The notes beneath the pieces are model-generated. The model was given only the letters and a program-made list of their open reading frames with translations. It had not been told where the DNA came from and did no database searches. A program made the position numbers and the translations under genes. A stretch of 64,000 nucleotides of DNA from Bacteroidia bacterium (lineage in GTDB: Bacteria; Bacteroidota; Bacteroidia; UBA4408). The stretch lies in assembly GCA_020845635.1 (NCBI GenBank), contig JADLFI010000015.1, positions 35,597 to 99,596 of the forward strand. The letters are read 5' to 3'. How positions within the stretch are numbered: the first letter of the stretch is position 1; every line of letters starts with the position of its first letter. Positions 1 to 8,384 of the stretch are shown here, one piece after another.

Positions 1-830
1 GCTTATATTACAATTTGATTAAGCATGACGATAAAGGTAGAAAAGCAGAAATTGGCGATGTGCTAATGATGGATATGATCTATAAAAATGATAAAGACAG
101 TATTATTTTTGACTCTCATATACAAGGCCGTAAAATACCTGTACCTTTAACTAAACCAACTTTTAAGGGTGGTTTGGAAGAAGGATTTGCTATGTTAGCT
201 GTTGGCGATAGTGCCAGCTTTATTGTAAGTGCTGATTCATTATTTCAAAAAACATTTGGAATGCAAGAACTTCCTAAGGAAATAACCAAAGGAAGTATGC
301 TTACTTTTTTTGTAAAGGTTGATGAAATAAAAACCAAAGCCGAATTAGAAAAAATGCGAGAGGAAAGACAGGCCGAAGCCGAAGCAGAGGCAAAAAAATA
401 TAAAGAAGAAGAAAAAATTAACCTTGATAAATATTTAGCTGATAATAAAATTACTACACCACCTACTGCAAGCGGTTTAATTTATATTGAGAAGGTGAAA
501 GGTAAAGGTGCTAAAGTAGAAAAAGGGAAAAAAGTAGTAATGAATTATGTTGGTAGATTATTAGACGGAACTGTTTTCGACACAAGCATAGAAAAAGAAG
601 CCAAAGCGAATAACCTTTATCAAGAAGGCCGTACTTATGAGCCTTTTGAGTTTACCGTTGGAAACGGGGAGGTAATTCAAGGCTGGGACGAAGCTTTACC
701 TATGATGAATGAAGGAGGAAAAGCTGTTTTTATTATTCCTTCTGAAATTGCGTATGGTGAAATGGCTCAAGGCCCTATAAAACCATACAGTACCTTGGTA
801 TTTGAGGTTGAATTATTGAAAATAAAATAA
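1..830 (+). CDS. FKBP-type peptidyl-prolyl isomerase, double domain, 5' end cut by window edge
   Basis: Peptidyl-prolyl cis-trans isomerase of the FKBP family, expected in the periplasm or outer envelope. Two domains are visible. The first (GDVLMMDMIYKN ... FKGGLEEGFAMLAVGD) is a degenerate FKBP-like fold. A charged linker rich in Glu and Lys follows. The second is a canonical FKBP domain with the NYVGRL, TVFDTS, VIQGWDEAL and IAYGE motifs, including the active-site Trp and Tyr. The open frame continues to base 3 as LYYNLIKHD with no stop, and the downstream paralogue has SGLEYKLFPHG at the same place. The true start with its signal peptide is therefore left of the window, and the TTG at 15 is not a real start. 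It ends one base before the next gene, so the two are co-transcribed. Confidence 0.9.
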   Translation, partial: LYYNLIKHDDKGRKAEIGDVLMMDMIYKNDKDSIIFDSHIQGRKIPVPLTKPTFKGGLEEGFAMLAVGDSASFIVSADSLFQKTFGMQELPKEITKGSMLTFFVKVDEIKTKAELEKMREERQAEAEAEAKKYKEEEKINLDKYLADNKITTPPTASGLIYIEKVKGKGAKVEKGKKVVMNYVGRLLDGTVFDTSIEKEAKANNLYQEGRTYEPFEFTVGNGEVIQGWDEALPMMNEGGKAVFIIPSEIAYGEMAQGPIKPYSTLVFEVELLKIK

Positions 831-831
831 A

Positions 832-1701
832 ATGAATAAACAGAAGTTGCTTACCATATTCTTTGTTTCTTTGGGAATGATGGTATGGGCTCAACCAAAG
901 AAAGCACCTCCTATATTCAAAAAAACAAGTTCAGGGCTGGAATATAAATTATTCCCACATGGAGGTACGGTAAAACCTGTGCCTGGAGATGTTGTTAAAG
1001 CCATAATTGTATATACCAATGCTAAAGATTCGGTAATATACGACTCGAGAAAAAGCCGCCCCGATAATATTTTTGAATTGCTTGCCCCCACCTTTAAAGG
1101 AGGCTTGGAAGAAGGAATGATGATGATGTCAATTGGTGACTCCGCTGTTTTTAGGGTTAGTGCCGACTCTGTTTTTTTAAAAACTTTCCAGAAACCTTTG
1201 CCACCATACCTAAAAAAAGGCTCTAAACTTATTTTCAAAGTAAAACTTCAAGCCGTACAACCTAAAGAAACTATTGACCATCGTACCCCTGAAGAAATTC
1301 AAAAAGATAACGAAAAGAGAAAAGAAACAGAACCCAAATTAATAGAAGAATTTATTACTTTAAATAATATTACTGCTGCCCCAACACCAAGTGGATTATA
1401 TTATATTGAACGTGAGGTAGGCAAAGGTAATGCTGTAACATCGAAAAGTATAGTTAAGATAATTTACTCGTGTACTACCCTTGATGGTACCGCCATTGAT
1501 ACCCAATCTAACCCTATTGAAATTGATATGTCCTTAGGGAAAATAACCAAAGGAATGGAAGAAGGATTGCTTTTAATGTCAGAAGGTACCAAGGCAACCT
1601 TAATTATTCCAAGTGTATTGGCATTTGGCTCTAGAAAAATAAATAAAATACAACCTTATACCACATTAATTTACGATTTGGAAGTAGTAGAGGTAAAGTA
1701 A
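832..1701 (+). CDS. FKBP-like peptidyl-prolyl isomerase paralogue, degenerate active site
   Basis: 289 residues, directly downstream of a paralogous FKBP gene with a single base between stop and start. An N-terminal signal peptide (MNKQKLLTIFFVSLGMMVWA, then Q) indicates export. It repeats the architecture of its neighbour: an N-terminal FKBP-like half (GDVVKAIIVYTN ... FKGGLEEGMMMMSIGD), a charged linker, and a C-terminal FKBP domain. In that C-terminal domain the usual QGWDEAL becomes TKGMEEGL (Trp to Met) and AYGE becomes AFGS (Tyr to Phe), so prolyl isomerase activity is probably weak or lost and a chaperone role is more likely. Family assignment is secure; the substrate is unknown. Confidence 0.88.
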   Translation: MNKQKLLTIFFVSLGMMVWAQPKKAPPIFKKTSSGLEYKLFPHGGTVKPVPGDVVKAIIVYTNAKDSVIYDSRKSRPDNIFELLAPTFKGGLEEGMMMMSIGDSAVFRVSADSVFLKTFQKPLPPYLKKGSKLIFKVKLQAVQPKETIDHRTPEEIQKDNEKRKETEPKLIEEFITLNNITAAPTPSGLYYIEREVGKGNAVTSKSIVKIIYSCTTLDGTAIDTQSNPIEIDMSLGKITKGMEEGLLLMSEGTKATLIIPSVLAFGSRKINKIQPYTTLIYDLEVVEVK

Positions 1702-1712
1702 CAATGCTTGAT

Positions 1713-4148
1713 TTACACCTCTGTTTTTAATCCATATTTCTTTTTGGCTATCAAGTTGGAGCTGAATGTGGTAAATAACACTATGCTGATAGTACTTAAA
1801 GGCATTATTATAGCAGCAATTACAGGATGCAAAGTACCGGTAAGCGCATAGGCCAACCCGATAATATTGTAAATAACAGAGATTACAAAAGTAGCCCTGA
1901 TAATGCCCATACCGGATTTTGCAAATGACAGGTATTGTGTTAATTCAGATAGTTTTTTTCCTTCAAAGATGGCACTGCAAGCCGGTGTAAAATAGTTTAT
2001 ATCATCAGTAACAGCAACACCTACATAGCTCTTCATCAAAGCTCCTGCATCGTTTAATCCATCGCCTATCATCATTACTTTCTTTCCCCCATGGCTTAGT
2101 TTCTCAATATATTCAAGCTTTTGCTGAGGATCTTGATTAAAATGCAAATTATTGGCATCGGTAAAATAATTTTGAAGAAACTCTTTCTCTTTATCGTTAT
2201 CACCGCTTATTAAATGCATCTCGTAGCCCTTGTCCTTTAAACTATTAAACAAATTAATCATGCCTTCTCGGTAAATATTTTTGAAACTGAAATAACCCAA
2301 AATTTCATGGTTAATACTCACATACACCTTGCTGCCAGGAGTATTGTTAATTGCATCTTCTTGGTCAGTAAAAATTGCAGAACCAAGTTTGACATAATAA
2401 TCGTTTACAAAAGCTTCAATACCTTTGCCGTTATGTTCCTTAAAGTTTTCGGCTTTATCATAAGAATTTTGTTCAAGCCATGAACATATTCTCTTGCTAA
2501 GTGGATGCAACGACTGTTGACTTACAGAGGCTATTAATCGTTTTTGTAATTCGTTTAAAGGCTTCCCGTTCCATTTAACCCCCGAAACATGACTTTGTGT
2601 AATGGTGCCTGTTTTGTCAAACACAACTGTATCGGCCTTGGCCAAACGTTCAACAGTTTTGGCATTCTTTACATACATTTTATTCTTAGCCATAATCTGC
2701 ATTACATTACCATAGGTAAAGGTAGCACTTAGCAACAATGCACAAGGGCAGGCTACAATAAGCATAGTAGTTACAGCATTTATTCCTCTTTCCACATCAA
2801 TAAACCACCAATAAGCAAAAGCGCCAATAGCCAAGAGCAACAAAGAGTATGTAAAATATTTATTGATAGCTGCAACCAATTCGGTTTCTTGCTGATTTTC
2901 TTTCTCTGTGTTTTGCTTGTTCCATAATGAGGTTAAATAACTTTGCGATACTTCTTTAGTAACCTCAATTTCAATCCTGCTGCCTTTTTGTTTGCCTCCG
3001 GCATAAATTATATCTCCTGCTTGTTTGCTTATAGGTTCGGCTTCTCCGGTAACAAAACTGTAATCTATATGAGCATCTCCATTAAACAAAACACCATCTG
3101 CCGGTATCAATTCATTTTGCCGAATTAATAACCTCATTCCTTTTTTTATTGATGAAACAGGAATAGACCTCTCTATAAAGGATTGTCCTTGCTTCTCTAT
3201 AATAGTAACCCCTAAAGGGAAATACGATTTATAATCGCGTTCAAAGGAAATATTATCATAAGTTTTATTCTGAAAGAAACGACCTAACAACATAAAAAAC
3301 ACTATGCCTGTCATACTGTCAAAATAACCTACCTTTGCCCCCCAAATAATTTCGTAAACACTTCTTAGGAAAGCAATTAATATGGCTAAAGCAATAGGAA
3401 TATCAATGTTTAACACTCGTTGTTTTACCGCATTGTAGGCCGACACAAAAAACTCTTCGGAGCAGTAAAATAAAACGGGAAGCGACAACCCCAAACTCAA
3501 TATATTAAATATGTGGCTAAAGTTTTGTGTTTCGGTAAAATCGCTCAAATGAAAATACTCAGGCAAGCTAAGCATCATAATGTTTCCAAAACAAAATCCG
3601 GCAATACCAATCTTGTAAATTCTGCTACGATTTATTTTCTTATTTTGAATGTTGCTTTCCTCAGAAGCTAATGAGATGTATGGCGGATAGCCTATTTTAT
3701 CAAGTAATAAAGCTATGTTTTTTAGGCCCGTTTGTTGGTGCTTGTATATAATTTCAACTTCCTTTTTCTGAAAATTTACTCTGCTATTTATTATGGCACT
3801 ATCCAGCTTATGCATATTCTCTAGCAGATATATGCACGAGCTGCAATGCATATATGGAATATAAAAATGCACATGACTTTCGGTGTCGTTTCTAAAGCTA
3901 ATCAGCTTTTCCTGTGTTGGCGCATCGTCAAGTATATTATACTTTTTGCTACTTGAATCAGATACTTGCTGCTTGCCAGGATTGCTGTTAATGCTGTAAT
4001 AACCACATAAATCATTACTGTTTAATAATTCATACACTGCCTTACATCCGGTGCAACAAAACTTTTTATTGTCAAAGTCAACAAAATCGGCACTTTGCTC
4101 ACCGCAGTGATAACAAGTAAGTTTTTGCTCTTGAAGTACCTGTGGCAT
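1713..4148 (-). CDS. ccoI: CcoI/FixI-type copper-transporting P-type ATPase
   Basis: P1B-type ATPase of 811 residues in the inner membrane. The CcoI/FixI subgroup supplies copper for assembly of cbb3-type cytochrome oxidase. The N-terminus has a Cys-rich metal-binding module (CYHC near residue 12, CCTGC near 31) and an HMA domain with MHCSSC (Cys102, Cys105). The transmembrane CPC is at 467-469 in VACPCALLLS. The catalytic phosphorylation motif is DKTGT (Asp511), the actuator motif TGEAEP is near 368, the nucleotide-domain HP motif is in LHPLSKRI, and GDGLNDA comes late. The start lies 5 bases after the stop of the universal stress gene upstream, so they form one transcript. No oxidase genes are in the window, so the cbb3 link rests on family and context. 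A CopA-type exporter is the alternative. Confidence 0.88.
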   Translation of the reverse strand: MPQVLQEQKLTCYHCGEQSADFVDFDNKKFCCTGCKAVYELLNSNDLCGYYSINSNPGKQQVSDSSSKKYNILDDAPTQEKLISFRNDTESHVHFYIPYMHCSSCIYLLENMHKLDSAIINSRVNFQKKEVEIIYKHQQTGLKNIALLLDKIGYPPYISLASEESNIQNKKINRSRIYKIGIAGFCFGNIMMLSLPEYFHLSDFTETQNFSHIFNILSLGLSLPVLFYCSEEFFVSAYNAVKQRVLNIDIPIALAILIAFLRSVYEIIWGAKVGYFDSMTGIVFFMLLGRFFQNKTYDNISFERDYKSYFPLGVTIIEKQGQSFIERSIPVSSIKKGMRLLIRQNELIPADGVLFNGDAHIDYSFVTGEAEPISKQAGDIIYAGGKQKGSRIEIEVTKEVSQSYLTSLWNKQNTEKENQQETELVAAINKYFTYSLLLLAIGAFAYWWFIDVERGINAVTTMLIVACPCALLLSATFTYGNVMQIMAKNKMYVKNAKTVERLAKADTVVFDKTGTITQSHVSGVKWNGKPLNELQKRLIASVSQQSLHPLSKRICSWLEQNSYDKAENFKEHNGKGIEAFVNDYYVKLGSAIFTDQEDAINNTPGSKVYVSINHEILGYFSFKNIYREGMINLFNSLKDKGYEMHLISGDNDKEKEFLQNYFTDANNLHFNQDPQQKLEYIEKLSHGGKKVMMIGDGLNDAGALMKSYVGVAVTDDINYFTPACSAIFEGKKLSELTQYLSFAKSGMGIIRATFVISVIYNIIGLAYALTGTLHPVIAAIIMPLSTISIVLFTTFSSNLIAKKKYGLKTEV

Positions 4149-4153
4149 TATAC

Positions 4154-5005
4154 TTATTTATGCATTGATAGTATGGGTGATTTCCATTCATATACCAACT
4201 CGGCAGTAGTACTTTTTTCAAATATTGATTGCCAAAAACTTCTTTGTTTGTGAAACATAATCAATAAATCTGTATTTATATTTTCCAATATACTCCTAAG
4301 CTGTTCGGCTGGTTTACTGTCCTTTCCTGATTGTAAGAAATGGAAATTTATTTTATCATAATCTTTTTGCTTTTGCCATTTTTGTAATATAGGTGAAATA
4401 TTATCAAAATCCTTTATAGACTTGCTGTAGTCAATATGAATAACATTCAAATTGGCCTCAAAGAGCTTAGCAAAATCAATAACAGCACCCATTTCTGTAT
4501 CAATATCTTTAAAATCGCTAGCATAAGCTATGCTGCTGAAATTGTTATATGAGCTGTTTCCCGGAACAGTAAGCACAGGAATATCAATATTTTCAATAAC
4601 ATCAACTGCATTACTGCCTAAAAAAATCTTTTTTAACCCAGTAGCACCATGAGTCCCCATAATAACAATATCGGCCTTATACTTCTTAATAATTTTTTCT
4701 AAACCGGATGATATGGTAAGCGCCTCCACAACCTCAAACTCTGAAAGCAATAAATTGCGGTTCATGCCTAGTGAATTGTAAATTTTATCAATGTTCTCAC
4801 TAAGTGTGCGTTCTGCTTTCTGTTTTATGGATTCCGATAGTGAATCAACATAAACCAATCCGGCTTCGGACGTTATAATAGGAGTACTGTATATATGAGC
4901 ATAAACAATTTTTATATTGCGTTGTCGGGCTAATTGTATAGCATATCTAATGGCATTTTCTGCATTTAAAGAAAAATCTGTTGGAACAATAATGGTATTC
5001 ATCAT
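4154..5005 (-). CDS. universal stress protein, tandem UspA domains
   Basis: 283 residues with two Usp folds. The first starts IIVPTDFSLNAENAIRYA and contains the ATP-binding signature GTHGATGLKK..LGSNA followed by IPVLTVP. The second (from about residue 150) keeps the fold (IAYASDFKDI; SPILSMHK) but has lost the Gly-rich nucleotide loop (FHKQRSFWQS), so only the first half is expected to bind ATP. It sits between the RIC-type di-iron gene (52 bases upstream) and the copper ATPase (5 bases downstream). Usp proteins are commonly co-regulated with micro-aerobic and anaerobic genes, which fits this block. The exact role is unknown. Confidence 0.9.
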   Translation of the reverse strand: MMNTIIVPTDFSLNAENAIRYAIQLARQRNIKIVYAHIYSTPIITSEAGLVYVDSLSESIKQKAERTLSENIDKIYNSLGMNRNLLLSEFEVVEALTISSGLEKIIKKYKADIVIMGTHGATGLKKIFLGSNAVDVIENIDIPVLTVPGNSSYNNFSSIAYASDFKDIDTEMGAVIDFAKLFEANLNVIHIDYSKSIKDFDNISPILQKWQKQKDYDKINFHFLQSGKDSKPAEQLRSILENINTDLLIMFHKQRSFWQSIFEKSTTAELVYEWKSPILSMHK

Positions 5006-5057
5006 TTAAGTTTTAGTAAAGTTAAAAATAAAAAAACAAGATTATATAACCAAGAAC

Positions 5058-5636
5058 CTATTTTGTATTTGGCTTTAACAAAAGTACCTCGTCTTGTAAT
5101 TTCAAAAGCTTAGCAAATAAAATATTGTTTTCTATGTAAATGTGTTTTTGTATATCTTGCTCCATCTCAAACAGCTCGGCATGTAACAGTTTTTGATTGG
5201 GTTTTTGAGCTGTTATTGAGTTATAATTGCCTGTAATTACACGAATTTCCATTAAGATTTTAAGCAACTCATCATGTTCCTTGGTAATTAAATGAATAGG
5301 ATTACTGATAAGATCAACTCCCGGAATCATTTTGTTATTGCTATTTTTCTTCCATTCCAGAAGTTTTTTTACATAGGGATACAGTATTTCCTCCTCGGTT
5401 GCAAAATGTTGCTCAAATCGAATTTTTAACTTCTCAAGAATCAAACTTATTTGTAATGCATTGGAATCTCCCTCCTCGGCCAACTGCTTGCTATGCTGCA
5501 AGGTTAGGATAAGCATATTTTTAGCAAAGCCATGATGCTTATTAACTATGTAGTTAATAAGCTCATCAACTGATAAATCGTTAAAATTAATCTGATTGAA
5601 ACTTTGCATGGTATAAATAGCTACGCAAAGGTTCAT
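5058..5636 (-). CDS. ric: RIC/YtfE-type hemerythrin-like di-iron protein
   Basis: Cytoplasmic di-iron protein of the RIC family (YtfE/ScdA), known to help iron-sulfur clusters recover from nitric oxide and oxidative damage. Visible hemerythrin ligands are the His34/His35 pair, FEQHFATEEE (His77, Glu81), KEHDELL (His121) and KHIYIENN (His165, Glu169). An N-terminal segment DLSVDELINYIVNKHH resembles the start of the family's first helix. The family's Cys-containing N-terminal ScdA domain is absent, so this is a short form. A second in-frame ATG at codon 10 (base 5609) is the better start, because a -7-like box (5626-5633) overlaps the first ATG. A Fnr-like palindrome lies upstream at 5678-5691. 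Probably transcribed together with the Usp and copper ATPase genes. Confidence 0.85.
   Translation of the reverse strand: MNLCVAIYTMQSFNQINFNDLSVDELINYIVNKHHGFAKNMLILTLQHSKQLAEEGDSNALQISLILEKLKIRFEQHFATEEEILYPYVKKLLEWKKNSNNKMIPGVDLISNPIHLITKEHDELLKILMEIRVITGNYNSITAQKPNQKLLHAELFEMEQDIQKHIYIENNILFAKLLKLQDEVLLLKPNTK
5626..5633 (-). promoter_or_regulatory. weak -7 box of the RIC gene
   Basis: On the minus strand the bases read AACCTTTG, one mismatch from the Bacteroidota -7 consensus TAnnTTTG. Its centre is 55 bp from the centre of the palindrome at 5678-5691, two helical turns more than the 33 bp seen at the nos and fasciclin promoters. It supports translation starting at the second ATG (5609). 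Confidence 0.4.
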
Positions 5637-5677
5637 CTATTTCTCAAAAAAAAATATGATAAGGCTCAATAAATAGT

Positions 5678-5691
5678 ATGATTTTAGTCAT
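5678..5691. promoter_or_regulatory. Fnr-like palindrome upstream of RIC gene
   Basis: The bases ATGAT-TTTA-GTCAT form a near-perfect inverted repeat with the TGA-N6-TCA core geometry of Crp/Fnr operators. The same pattern recurs at 20521-20534 and 52781-52794. It sits between the Fnr-like regulator gene and the divergent upstream side of the RIC gene, about 45-75 bases from the possible starts. That it is an operator is inference. Confidence 0.6.
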
Positions 5692-5698
5692 GTAATTT

Positions 5699-5720
5699 TG
5701 TTCGGTAAATGTAAACCGAA
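5699..5720 (-). terminator. hairpin after the Fnr-like regulator gene
   Basis: A 7-bp inverted repeat (GTTCGGT ... ACCGAAC, loop of 8) starts at the stop codon of the regulator gene. On the minus strand it is followed only by AAAATTAC rather than a T run, so it is a weak terminator or a plain 3' hairpin. Confidence 0.35.
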
Positions 5721-6428
5721 CTAATCAATGATATGAGCTGTTTTAACTAGCTTGGGGTAATCTAAAATTTTTATTTTCTTTAGTTGTAACTCAATAATAG
5801 AGTCTGATTTAAATTCCGAAAGCAAACGAATAGCTGTTTCTGTGGCTGTTCCAACCAAGTTGGCAATTTCTTCACGAGTTAATACTACATTCAACGTTTT
5901 TCCATCCTCTTCAGTACCATAAGTTTCTTTTAAAAACAAAATAGCTTCAGCCATGCGTTCTCTTACCGGTTTTTGTGCTAAATCAGTAATTTTGTGCTCG
6001 GCCTTTCCCAAATTTTGACTTAGCAGTTTCATAAGTTGGAGCGCTAAGGAAGTATCATTTTCAAGCAACTTAAAGAACTGTTCTTTAGGAATAGAACAAA
6101 TACTGCAATCTTCTAAAGCAATGGCAGTAGCAAAATACTTCTCACCACTCAGCAATGCGCGATAGCCTAATATATCACCTTCTTTCTTTAATCTTACAAT
6201 TTGCTCACGACCATTATCACCTAATTGCACAAGCTTTACCTTACCCGAATTAATACAATATAAAGCCATTGGCTGAAAACCTTCGGAGAAAATAATCTGA
6301 CCTTTTTTAAAATAGTTGCAGGATTTACTTGAGTTAATTATGTCAAGAGACTCTCCTTTTAATTCACAAAAGATAGATTTTTCCCGTGAATCACAATTAT
6401 CGCAATCTATTCGTTTATTAACTTTCAT
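5721..6428 (-). CDS. Crp/Fnr-family transcription regulator with Fnr-like cysteines
   Basis: 235 residues: a cyclic-nucleotide-type beta barrel (about 25-140, with the G-D-x-L-G loop in KEGDILGYRALLSG), a dimerisation helix, and a C-terminal winged helix. Cysteines at 9, 12 and 21 plus 108 and 111 resemble the Cys-X2-Cys-X5-Cys ... Cys pattern that holds the oxygen-sensing 4Fe-4S cluster in E. coli FNR, although the third spacing is X8. The recognition helix TATETAIRLLSEF keeps the Glu and Arg that read the TGA half-site in CRP and FNR, while FNR's Ser is replaced by Ile. Context (RIC protein, copper ATPase and, farther away, nos genes) points to sensing of O2 or NO. A NO-sensing DNR/NnrR-like function is the alternative. 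Confidence 0.88.
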   Translation of the reverse strand: MKVNKRIDCDNCDSREKSIFCELKGESLDIINSSKSCNYFKKGQIIFSEGFQPMALYCINSGKVKLVQLGDNGREQIVRLKKEGDILGYRALLSGEKYFATAIALEDCSICSIPKEQFFKLLENDTSLALQLMKLLSQNLGKAEHKITDLAQKPVRERMAEAILFLKETYGTEEDGKTLNVVLTREEIANLVGTATETAIRLLSEFKSDSIIELQLKKIKILDYPKLVKTAHIID

Positions 6429-6445
6429 GCCTTAATGAATGGTTA

Positions 6446-6453
6446 CAAAATTA
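6446..6453 (-). promoter_or_regulatory. -7 promoter box of the Fnr-like regulator
   Basis: Reads TAATTTTG on the minus strand, a full match to TAnnTTTG, 18-25 bases before the ATG. No ATGAY-N4-RTCAT box is seen here, so autoregulation is not supported. Confidence 0.55.
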
Positions 6454-6520
6454 AGATTATTTTTTATTTTTCAAAACTATATATCCTTTTATCGCTTTGC
6501 TTTTTTCCAATAGTTTAACA

Positions 6521-7747
6521 CTAATTGAATCGTATAGCACGCAACGGTGAAATACGTGATATTAAGCGTGAAGGTATAAGTAAAGCTATGATACATATAA
6601 AAAAGGTGGATAAATTAATTATTAAAATATACCACCACTTAATACGAATGGGGATGTAAGCTATATAGTAAGAAGCTTCATCTAATTTTATCCAGTGAAA
6701 ATGATATTGAAGAAAACATAGCGTTAGTGCAAATATATTGCCGTATAGTAACCCTTTTCCAATAATGTTTCCGGCCTGATAAAGGAATATTTTTCTAAGC
6801 TGGTTATTATTCATTCCTAAGGCCTTTAACATACCTATGAGTTGTGTGTTTTCTAATATAAGTATAATAAGTGCCGAAACCATATTTACAATGGCTACCA
6901 AAGTCATTAATATAATTATTACCTGAACATTGATATCTTGAAGTTTCATCCAATCAAACAATTGTGGAAACTGTTCCTTAATGCTGCTAGCCACCCAATC
7001 GGTAGGAATAATTTCGTTAATCTCATTGGTGGTGTTTTCTAATTTATTAAAATCAAAAATTGATATTTCAATCCCTGCAAACTGTGTACTATCCCAGTTG
7101 TTTAACTTTTGAATGTGTTTAACATCACACAATAAAAATCTATTGTCAAAATCTTCGAGCCCTGTATTGTATATTCCCGAAACGGTAAATTTACGCACTC
7201 TGGCAGGGTTTTGAATAAAGTAAACAACAACCTTATTGCCCGTATGAATATTAAGTTTATCGGCTATTTTTTTTGAAACCAAAATACTGTCGTTGCGGTT
7301 TATATTATTAAGCCTAAAAACAGTCCCTTCAACCAAATGATTTTTAAAGAAAGTTGGGTCAAAACCGGAACTTACCCCTTTTAATATAACCCCTTCCATT
7401 TCATTGTCGGTTTTTATGATTCCTGCTTTTATTCCATATGGGGTTATTTTCGATATATTAGGCAATTGTTCAACCTGATTCAGATATTGCGGAGTTACGG
7501 TTATAGGCTGGGCTTCAAACGAGTTGTTATTGTCATATTTGCTTAATTGAATATGCGATCCAAAGCCTATTACTTTAGTAGTAATTTGGTACTGAAAACC
7601 ATCAAGAACTGCTATGGCAATAATCATTACCGCCACGCTAAGAGCAATGGCTAATACCGAAATGCGATACAGTGGTGTTGATAATTGTTTCTTGTTTTTG
7701 GAGCTTCCTTTTATTAAACGGAAGGCTATAAATCTCTCTATATTCAA
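6521..7747 (-). CDS. LolE/FtsX-family ABC transporter permease
   Basis: 408-residue inner-membrane protein of the LolC/LolE (FtsX/MacB) permease family, which extracts lipoproteins from the inner membrane in proteobacteria. It begins with FIAFRLIKG, then one N-terminal transmembrane helix (about 28-50), a periplasmic domain of about 210 residues, and three C-terminal helices near 275-300, 325-350 and 370-395, ending SPLRAIRFN. This is the usual family layout and length. No ATPase partner (LolD) is adjacent, as is often the case in Bacteroidota. Confidence 0.85.
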   Translation of the reverse strand: MNIERFIAFRLIKGSSKNKKQLSTPLYRISVLAIALSVAVMIIAIAVLDGFQYQITTKVIGFGSHIQLSKYDNNNSFEAQPITVTPQYLNQVEQLPNISKITPYGIKAGIIKTDNEMEGVILKGVSSGFDPTFFKNHLVEGTVFRLNNINRNDSILVSKKIADKLNIHTGNKVVVYFIQNPARVRKFTVSGIYNTGLEDFDNRFLLCDVKHIQKLNNWDSTQFAGIEISIFDFNKLENTTNEINEIIPTDWVASSIKEQFPQLFDWMKLQDINVQVIIILMTLVAIVNMVSALIILILENTQLIGMLKALGMNNNQLRKIFLYQAGNIIGKGLLYGNIFALTLCFLQYHFHWIKLDEASYYIAYIPIRIKWWYILIINLSTFFICIIALLIPSRLISRISPLRAIRFN

Positions 7748-7772
7748 CTATTTCTACTTATTTGTATTTGGT

Positions 7773-8153
7773 TTATTCATCAAAAAAATCAAACAAAGAT
7801 GCAAAATAAGTCTCATTCCAACCATCTATAATTTCTTGAAAGTCTTCTTCCGGAATATTGGTGTGTTCCAATTCAATAGATGTTCCGTTGCCTTGTGTGT
7901 GTAACTTAATAGTTACTATTGAAGCTTCTTTTTGCTCACCGAAAAACCATTGCTGAATTATTTTTTTATTCTCTTCAAACTCTAAATTTATACCCGAAAT
8001 GCTTCCGTCCCATAACGAAAATTCAGAACCCGGTTGGGTTGACATAATAGCACGCTCACCTGTCCAAAGCTGTATTGCTAAAGGATTGGTAAGTGCAATA
8101 TAAATATCTTCTGCGGTAGCCGGGAGCAAAAAATACTTTTTAAAATTTTTCAT
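7773..8153 (-). CDS. START-like/SRPBCC (AHSA1-type) domain protein
   Basis: Small cytoplasmic protein with the helix-grip fold of the SRPBCC superfamily: YFLLPATAEDIYIALTNP, then IQLWTGE, strands with the SLWDGSISG and IIQQWFFGE motifs, and a long C-terminal helix (GWNETYFASLFDFF). The ATG at 8153 is chosen, because it begins MKNFKKYFLLPA, which is where the fold begins. The longer frame up to 8192 adds 13 residues unrelated to the domain. The ligand is unknown. It precedes the permease gene with only 25 bases between. Confidence 0.78.
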   Translation of the reverse strand: MKNFKKYFLLPATAEDIYIALTNPLAIQLWTGERAIMSTQPGSEFSLWDGSISGINLEFEENKKIIQQWFFGEQKEASIVTIKLHTQGNGTSIELEHTNIPEEDFQEIIDGWNETYFASLFDFFDE

Positions 8154-8352
8154 GAAATGAAGAAATAAGAGTGCCTTAAAGTATTGACTCAAATAATTTT
8201 CTCTAAATTAAGAAATAATTTAATGTTATAATACTTAACTAAAATAAATTTTCAAACAAATAAGGTGTAAGGGGCAGAACATCAATTATAGATGACCTTA
8301 AATCATAAATTGAAATAAAAATGATTGTTGTTTATAATTAGTATAAAAATAA

Positions 8353-8360
8353 TACTTTTG
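8353..8360 (+). promoter_or_regulatory. -7 promoter box of ndk
   Basis: TACTTTTG, a full match to TAnnTTTG, with a TTG-rich -33 region about 25 bases upstream (8325-8331). It overlaps the longer reading frame of ndk and so argues for the ATG at 8385. Confidence 0.6.
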
Positions 8361-8384
8361 CAGCAACAATTTAAGAGGAAAACT

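Noticed and set aside
891..1238. Minus-strand frame of 115 codons inside the second FKBP gene
   Set aside because: It is a shadow of a well-supported gene, without a ribosome site or recognisable motif.
8154..8192. N-terminal extension of the START-like protein
   Set aside because: The fold begins at the ATG at 8153; the added residues have no family match by eye.
8292..8306. ATGAC-CTTAA-ATCAT before ndk, similar to the Fnr-like boxes
   Set aside because: The spacer is 5 rather than 4 bases, which would rotate the half-sites, and ndk has a normal promoter with a -33 region.
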